Positions 57,612 to 64,000 of a stretch of 64,000 nucleotides of DNA are shown here, in pieces; the first letter of the stretch is position 1; each line of letters begins with the position of its first letter. Below the pieces are notes generated by a model. It was not told the origin of the DNA. It searched no databases and saw only the letters and a list, made by a program, of their open reading frames with translations. Origin of the DNA: Fallopia convolvulus (taxonomy: Eukaryota; Streptophyta; Magnoliopsida; Caryophyllales; Polygonaceae); NCBI GenBank assembly GCA_964016875.1, contig OZ024720.1, positions 20,773,742 to 20,837,741 of the forward strand. Reading direction: 5' to 3'. The position numbers and the translations under genes were made by a program.

Positions 57612-58464
57612 TGTTAATGAGGGTTTCTTGACAACAAATAAATTTATAAGTCAAGACCCCGCTATGTACAGCGAAGTCAGGATCGTCCACGGAAAGCAAG
57701 GATGTTCGTTTACCAACTATAAAAATAAGAGAGCAAAGCAAAACAAGCAAAAACAGCTACGACCAACCTCGTTAACAACCTTGTCAGGGTTGTTAACGAA
57801 CCTAGAATTCTATTAAAAACAGTATAGCTAACGACCCAAACGCAGGTTCGGTACCGAATCAATGTGCCTCGGTAACGAATGAAAACAAAAGCTAAATTTA
57901 ACGAATTCAATGGATAAAAAGCTCTAGGACAAGGGTTACCACAACATAGCCATGCATATAAACTTATGTGAAGATAAATATCATGCCTTTAAAGATAAAT
58001 CTATCAACTTTCGCTGACTAACGAGTAAATCAATCAACTTTCATAAATCAATTCACTTTATTACTTGTTTTGAATCTAAAGCTCGAAACTTTCGTTATCG
58101 AACAATATCAACATTCAAGTTCATAACATTCTCTTTCGATCAAGCAACAAACTCAAATTACTTCGACTATCGTCTAAGCATAAGCACAACAAGCAATTCA
58201 AAGGATAGAAAGCAATAAAAAACTCAACACATTGATTCAAACATGCACAACTATGTTGGGTTTCAACCCCGACCCTAGATAATAAAACTACTCACTCTTC
58301 ATCGAAAGAAAGCAAATAACTTTAATAAAAAAGAACATTGATAACAAAACTTACTTGAAATTGAGAAGGAAATAGCGTCTTACAATTGCTAGTAGAATTC
58401 CGAAAATACTAAGAACACCGATGAAGAGCAATCACCGAACCTAATTCTCTCGATCGATCGACTT

Positions 58465-58510
<46 letters not shown>

Positions 58511-59090
58511 CTCCTAAAACTAGAACGAATCCCCCCTTGCCTAGGATTAGAACAAGGGTATTTATACTAAGAAAGCTATCTATAAAAAGACCTAAAAGAT
58601 AAAAACATACCCTACTTAAAAGATAACAAGATAAAAGATACTCATTCCGAAAATCGGTTGCGTACCTACCGACACAGGTCACCTCGTTAATGACCTGCAC
58701 AAGTTCGATAGACTTTGCTGAATCCCTTACAAAAATTCTATCTTTATAGCCTCGTTAACGAACTTCACAGGGTCCTTATTGAGCCTCTGTTTTGGCTTCT
58801 CTCGAACATTTCCTTGGCTTTAACTTGGACTTTAACTTGATTTTCCCATGCAATCTTCTTCCTTATCTTCCATGCATTCCTCCTTCCACCACTAGACTTC
58901 AACTCAGCTTTAAAAGTGCTCCTTTCCGCTCAGAAACCTACAAAAAGACACAAAACGGAGTAGCTTCCATACTTTTCACAAAATATGAAAACCTATCCAA
59001 AAACACACAAAACTAACTCTAAAACCTATCAAAACTAAACTAAACAACCTAATAAAGACACCTAAAACTAGACTAAAAACACGAACATCA
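57612..59090 (-). repeat. Athila-3 5' LTR
   Basis: 1479 bp. A minus-strand TATAAATA box lies at 58560-58567, followed downstream by a (GA)n tract on the sense strand (58470-58506 in plus coordinates), a usual layout for a plant promoter and leader. Palindromic units lie at about 57770-57805, 57845-57885, 58680-58710 and 58750-58780. Confidence 0.85.
58470..58506 (+). repeat. (CT)n microsatellite
   Basis: About 18 uninterrupted CT units within the Athila-3 5' LTR. Absent from the 3' LTR, which lacks the whole surrounding segment. Confidence 0.9.
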
Positions 59091-59095
59091 TCTAC

Positions 59096-59748
59096 TAGGG
59101 GAATTTATTGTGGAGGCTGTTGCTGAGGAATTTTGGAACAGGGATGAGATTCTGAAACAGTTAAAGTACAATCTCGACAAAGCTTAGAAGAGGATGACAA
59201 GTTCAGCCAACAAGAAGCGGAGAGATGTGGAGTTTAAGGTGGGGGAGTTAGTATTTTTGAAGTTAAGGCCTCGTAAGCAAACTTCAGTTCATCACAAGGT
59301 GAATCAAAAATTAGCCAACAGATACTACGGTCCTTTTCAGATTGTTAAGAGGGTGGGGGAAGTAGCTTATGAACTCAAACTTCCTCCCTCTTCCAAGATT
59401 CACCCATTTTTCCACATCTCCCTTTTGAAGTAGGTGGTTGGGAATCACGTAGCAGCCATTGAGCTTCCCATCGACATGACCATGGAGGAAGAGGAATACA
59501 TCCCTGAGGAAATTCTGGAAGTCCAAGAACAAGAAAAGAAGGATAAGGGATGCCACCAATTACTAGTGAAGTGGCAAAACAAAGCAATAGAGGAATCCAC
59601 TTGGTTAACCTATGAAGATTTCAAGAAACAGTTCTCTAGCTCAAACCTTGTGGACAACGTTTGCTCTCGAAGGGGTGCAATTGTTAAGGTGGGGGGATAT
59701 GTGGTTTACACTAGGAGAAAAAATGGTTTTAAACCAAAAGTTGCCTAA
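59096..59748 (+). pseudogene. Chromovirus integrase end and chromodomain
   Basis: Continues the integrase cut at 44242. LKYNLDKA is followed by a stop near 59187, then the frame 59194-59433 with RRDVEFKVGELVFLKLRPRKQ and YYGPFQIVKRVGEVAYELKLPP (the GPY-type segment of chromovirus integrase). After one stop (59431-59433) the same frame goes on to a chromodomain: EEEYIPEEILEVQEQEK, then HQLLVKWQNKAIEESTWLTYEDF. Such domains guide insertion to marked chromatin. Confidence 0.88.
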
Positions 59749-59765
59749 ATACTTGTTAGGCCCTT
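59682..59765 (+). repeat. Chromovirus 3' LTR, first 84 bp
   Basis: Matches the start of the 5' LTR at 41274. Cut off by the family-A LTR. The remainder must lie beyond base 64000 unless it was lost. Confidence 0.8.
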
Positions 59766-61778
59766 TGTAATAACCGCAATTTCCGTCAAATGAATAAATT
59801 TCATTTCTTAATATTTAATAATTTTTATTAAATAAAATAATCTCATAAAATTTCTAAAAAGAAAAGAGATTATAATATTCTCATAAAATCCTCATTCGAG
59901 TAGATGAATTGATTAAAGACGGAACTTAAGAAAATCATAGTTAACGAAAAATTCCTTTCTTAAAACCCGATCATTCCGACGCGCGTCACAAACCATCCCT
60001 CGGTTCGTTTGCAAACACGTCGGACCAATCATTACAATGAGATGTGGAGATTTTGGATGATATGCACTAGATTGCTTCATTTATGAAACAATCTCTACAA
60101 AATCCACTAACAAGACTAAAATATTAGTTTATTCTCTTGTTAGTCAAAGTTGATCATTAGGAGAATATTACCAAATATTTCCAAATCTCTACCACATCTT
60201 CTATCATCATTTGTCTACTTAAGAGGGATGTGACATGAGAGAGAGAGAGAGAGACATAAGAAGCTCACCATTTTCTCTCATCTAGCTCTCTCTCCCACCA
60301 TAAAAACTACATTTGTGTTCTTCCATCACACCACCACACCACCATCACTTCCGGCCACCGCCATTTCCGGCCACCACAAGGCGCCACCACTAGGCGCCGT
60401 GCTCCACCGTCCAGCCCCGGCGCCGCCGCCCCCTTTCCTTCCCCTCTAGTGGTGTGTTCTTGCTCCAAAAATCCCACAAATTAAGGGTATAAAAATCTAA
60501 CTCTTTTTACACCACATTAAGTTGTTTTTAGCATGATTAACATTGATTTAAAATCTGATTTTTCCTCTCAAAAATCAGAATATAAAATGTTGTAAAAAGG
60601 GCTTGATTTTCCTTTTATTCTTACATGCATGCATACCTTGTTAGAAAGATTGGTGTCTTCTACAAATTATGTGAACAAATGCTAAAATCCTACATCTTTT
60701 AAGGGTTATCTTTACCTTTTAAATTCTGATTTTTATTTTTATTTAAATGATTCAAAGAAGCCCCTCTTCTTGTTGGAAATCTATAAGTTATACTAGTATT
60801 TTCAATGGTAAACACTTAAGACATTTGGATCTTGCCTAAAATCCACATGCATGTCACTTTGAGTACTTAAAAGAGACTTTTCTAATATTTGTAAATTTTA
60901 AGATCTAATAAACTTAAGCTAGAAAGACTTTTAATGGAAATTGTTCTTGCAAGTCTTAATAAAGGAATTGTTATGAAGAAAATCAACATGCATGTTTCAC
61001 TTGAGTAAGAAATACATTTTTGATGATGTTTGAGGAATAACATAGTCTTATGAATTTATAATATGCTTTGAGGATTTTACAAGTTCTTGCATGCTACTTT
61101 AAATAAATTTTTATTAAGAAAGACCACCTTGCATGTAATTTCCTAGCAATTTTAACACTTAAATGGATTTTTATTTATTTATTTATTTTAATAAAACCAG
61201 TTATATATATATATAAAATTGCTAGACTTTTAAATAATTTCTATAAACTTTGCATGTAGAAATTATGGAGTTTTAGAATAAATATTATTGTTGAATATGC
61301 TCTAAATTTGCTAAGATGGAATTTTCACCATATCCTTTAAATAAAAAGAAGTATAACCTTTAGCATAAGTTTTGTTAAAATCTCTCAAAATATGATTGTG
61401 AGATTAAATAGTTTTTCTAGAAGTCATTTATACACATGCATGACCATACTAGAATTTTCCTTTGAATAAATAATGATTTACATGAAAGTTGTAATAAACA
61501 CAATCTTCTTTAAAAAGAAGTCCTCTTAAAAAGGGATGCATACAAATCATTTTATGAACTATTTTAAATATACTTAAATATTTGTTGTAAGTTAAAAAGA
61601 GCTTTCCTTAGGCTAAGTAAGGCCTTATACTCATATTATTAACTAAGTATTTTTTTAATAAGTTGTAAAACCCTTAATAAGTGTCACCTAGAAAATAATA
61701 ATAAAAAGAGTTATTATTATTTTACCCTTCTTCCTAACTAAATTATTTAACCAAATAATTTAGTTTAACTCACTTTCT

Positions 61779-62952
61779 GCAAGTGGTAAAATTGTATTGA
61801 GAAAAGAAAGGGAGGAACGATCTAGTTACAAAATAAAAGGATAGTCAAAAAGCAAGATACAAAGCAACCAACCTAAAACTTTCCAAACTCCCGGCAAGGC
61901 CTAGCACGCTTCATGTCCTATTGTTCAAAACACTCAATGTAGCATGTAGGCACAAGCAACTGTGAGAAGCTCACCCTCTCTTATGTCCTCATGGAAATAC
62001 ATCAGTAAATCCATAACAAGAGAGGAGTAAGGGAGAGTTATGTACAGAAAACTAACTTGAAAACTAGCCCACCCCCAAGGAAAACAAGAACAAGTAAACA
62101 ACAAAAGAGAGAGCGATCCAGAGCCCAGCAAGGGTCCAATAGCTCCCTCATCAGAGAGTAGGACCAATCTTGCCAAAACGGAGGCTAGACCCTCCTTTGC
62201 ATCATCATGCATAACCATAGTTACAACATTTAGCAATGAGGGGTAAGGGAAAAACTCTCAAAACCATGTAAGAACCCAACCCAACCTAACCCGGCCCATC
62301 AGAGATCATATCTGAAGTCTTCTTCTAAGAGCTTGGCCTCGTCTTCCAGTGATCTTTAGTTTGATAGTTAATCTGAACTTGCATTCACTGATGATAAAGT
62401 ACGCACAAGATGTAGCATCAGGTGTGTGGCTTTTGAAAATGACATTATTTCTCAGTTGCCAAGTGAAGTAAATCAGACTCATCAAACCTGTCAACTTTGA
62501 GTGGAATAAATTGTTCCTTCTGATGTTGGCTTGTAGAAACCAATTCAACCATTCATGTATAGAATTGAATCTCACATGAACAACTAACCAATTCCAAACA
62601 ATATTAGACACAAAATTCACAAAGTCACAGTTGAACCAAAGGTGCTCCTCTGTCTCATTCTGTTACTTGCAAAGCACACATAAGCTATTTTGTATTGTTC
62701 CCCATCGTTGCATTTTCAAGGCTGTGGGCAATCTTTTCATAGTGGCGAGCCAACTACAAAAAGCCCATTGTCTTAGAGTGCACTCCTTCCCAGATCAAAC
62801 TACACTAGTCATTACAAGGATGATGGTTCCTGAGTAGATTGTACACCTTAACACAATCAAGGTTTACATTAGGCTTAGCAAGCAGCACAATAGGTCTATT
62901 CTGAAGCAACTGGTCATTGTTCATATTATGAGAGCTAATAATGACATCTCTA
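61779..62952 (-). mobile_element. 5'-truncated LINE
   Basis: 1174 bp flanked by the 17-bp duplication agtttaactcactttct at 61762-61778 and 62953-62969. Only the 3' end of a plant L1 element is present. The minus-strand 3' terminus, TTTTACCACTTGC, resembles that of the LINE at 8885-15844 (TTTACCATTGGCG). There is no poly(A) tail beyond the A bases shared with the duplication. Confidence 0.88.
62306..62850 (-). pseudogene. LINE ORF2 C-terminal fragment
   Basis: The frame 62306-62620 reads VWNWLVVHVRFNSIHEWLNW ... LKITGRRGQALRRRLQI, close in layout to the ORF2 end at 9251-9865 (MKLTGRRGNAMRRRLQL). The upstream zinc-finger part (CALQ.TE type) is readable with shifts up to about 62850. It is a dead fragment of a truncated insertion. 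Confidence 0.8.
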
Positions 62953-64000
62953 AGTTTAACTCACTTTCTCTTAGAAGAGGAAACTAAGAGAAATGTTGTC
63001 TTTGAATTAAAATAAGGATTTTAATAAGTTTTCATCATCATTCTTGCGATTAAATAGGTCGAGGTTTTCATAAGGCACTAAACCGTCTTATTTCCGAGTT
63101 AGTAACATCTCCGAAGGATATTCAAGGCAAGTGGATATTCCTACTAGAACCTTTCGATAAATTCGATTTCGTTAACTTGTTCGATGTTGGGAACACCTTG
63201 TTTGCTAAATAAAAACGAACTTAGGAAATATCGATTGTTAGAAATAATGATCATTGTTAGCATTATTACTATTACTATCGTTAATAGGAATTATTGCTAG
63301 ATTTATTGTGTGCCTTGTTTGTTTAAAATCTCTTTTCGAGATTCGTAGCTAGATTATTAAGGGGTGCGGGCTCGGCCCGAACATCTCTATATAAAATGTC
63401 GAGTGGTATGGCACCATGCCCTCTCTTCCCTCGACTGTACGGATCATGATCTATGTCTGCTCCTACTCGGAGGAGGGACGTGCGCACCCTAGCTAGGTGC
63501 TGAAACTCAGTTCCCGTAAGCGGTACGTCGGCCCATTCATGGCCCCCCACACTCTTAAAAATCATTAACTAATGTGAAAGTTTTGATCGCGAAAGAAAGT
63601 AAGTGCTAAAGCACATTAAAAAGAAACCAAAACCGGACTGGTCTCAAATGATCGATCCGGCTCTCGGTCCGCAAGGGTGCGAGAGGTTTTTCGAAAGCTT
63701 ATGTGTAATTAACGTTCCCAACATTCATTCTATTCTAAGACGTTCCACAATCTAGTAGTTCGTTCTTTCGGTTTAAGAGTTATCTCATCTCGAGATTCAC
63801 TCATTTTCGTTCCTAATAAGCTCCACTTAAAGGTACACCTCTCGAAACACATCCCGAATACTTCGTAAATAATAATGTCAATACTTACCAAACAACCTTA
63901 AGGATTTCCGTTCTCGCTTTCTTAGTCTCTTTAGACTAATTCTTTTTTTCCGCATTTCTGCCTGGCATTTTCCACCCTTCGCGCCAAATGCCAGAATCCA

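Larger units (their letters stand above)
44243..59090 (-). mobile_element. Athila-3: gypsy element with an embedded full tRNA-Asp sequence
   Basis: Minus-strand element with target duplication tctac at 44238-44242 and 59091-59095. LTRs are 57612-59090 (5', 1479 bp) and 44243-45426 (3', 1184 bp). The order on the minus strand is: 5' LTR, antisense tRNA-Asp in place of the primer-binding site, truncated gag, protease, reverse transcriptase, RNase H, integrase, spacer with a family-B solo LTR (48799-51279), an Athila ORF-1-type frame, 3' untranslated region, 3' LTR. All enzyme domains are present but broken by stops and shifts. A palindromic unit around GTCGTTAACGAC is scattered through LTRs, linkers and untranslated parts. 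Confidence 0.88.
41274..59765 (+). mobile_element. Chromodomain-bearing gypsy element (chromovirus), RT deleted
   Basis: The 5' LTR (41274 to about 41652) starts TGTTAAGGTGGGG. Broken gag, protease and RNase H/integrase follow, then the Athila-3 insertion (44243-59090, duplication tctac), the rest of integrase and a chromodomain. The 3' LTR starts at 59682 with the same TGTTAAGGTGGGG. It is cut after 84 bp by the family-A LTR at 59766. The reverse transcriptase is missing: protease runs almost straight into the end of RNase H near 43160. Confidence 0.85.
59766..64000 (+). mobile_element. Family-A LTR, right copy (runs past the window)
   Basis: Begins TGTAATAACCGC at 59766 and carries on to the window end. 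The last 600 bases are the reverse complement of about 345-1000 of the left copy, so some 345 bp of the LTR lie outside. It has a (GA)n run at about 60238-60254, a GC-rich stretch at 60340-60440 and a long AT-rich part. A 5'-truncated LINE interrupts it at 61779-62952. The small frame at 63323-63565 is judged a chance frame. Confidence 0.8.

Noticed and set aside
63323..63565. 80-aa minus-strand frame near the right end
   Set aside because: Inside a family-A LTR, with no similarity to known proteins; the matching left copy (about 800-1000) is not conserved as coding.

Overview
This window reads as nuclear DNA of a flowering plant, most likely a eudicot. The signs are an intron-bearing plant amino-acid transporter gene, plant-type Ty1/copia (Sirevirus-like) and Ty3/gypsy (Athila-type and chromodomain-bearing) retrotransposons, plant L1 LINEs with a DUF4283-type ORF1, and AT-rich spacers. 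The species cannot be told from the sequence. About 94% of the window is nested transposable element. I see one convincing host gene, an AVT6-type amino-acid transporter on the minus strand (coding exons between 17626 and 20159, 449 aa).

Left cluster (1-17011). A relic copia LTR (16454-17011) was hit by a short Athila-type element without gag or pol (5' LTR remnant 4041-4270, internal part 4271-5440, 3' LTR 5441-16453). Its 3' LTR was then split by a solo LTR of family B (5786-8428, target duplication aaaat) and by a full-length L1-type LINE (8885-15844, 16-bp target duplication). The LINE itself carries a solo Athila-type LTR (10016-11544, target duplication caagt). A long family-A LTR (11-4040) is the 5' LTR of a minus-strand element whose body lies left of the window. 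The first six bases look like its tRNA-iMet primer-binding site.

Centre (17012-21194). This holds the AVT6-like gene, its flanks and one tRNA-derived SINE-like repeat.

Right cluster (21195-64000). An outer plus-strand copia element (from 21195, running past the window) was invaded three times. The first insertion is a related, fairly complete minus-strand copia element (22073-33117, target duplication gtgtc, LTRs of 1060 bp each, intact gag, pol with one stop, long third ORF). The second is an Athila-type element that has lost pol and its 3' LTR (34714-40120). The third is a chromodomain-bearing gypsy element that has lost its reverse transcriptase (41274-59765). Inside the integrase of this last element sits a third Athila-type element on the minus strand (44243-59090, target duplication tctac), which in turn carries a second family-B solo LTR (48799-51279, target duplication gtatc). 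Finally a family-A LTR (59766 to the end) interrupts the chromovirus 3' LTR and carries a 5'-truncated LINE (61779-62952, 17-bp target duplication).

Two observations stand out. First, the third Athila element has a complete 72-nt tRNA-Asp(GUC) sequence in antisense where only a primer-binding site should be, fused straight onto a truncated gag. This looks like a fossil of reverse transcription running through the whole tRNA primer and then jumping into gag. Second, the same element carries about twenty copies of a roughly 20-21 bp palindromic unit (consensus CAGGGTCGTTAACGACCCTG and variants), scattered in its LTRs, untranslated parts and the linker segments of its reading frames but not in the enzyme cores. 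The copia pair shows a comparable but different signature, a strong excess of GTTCCC/GGGAAC.
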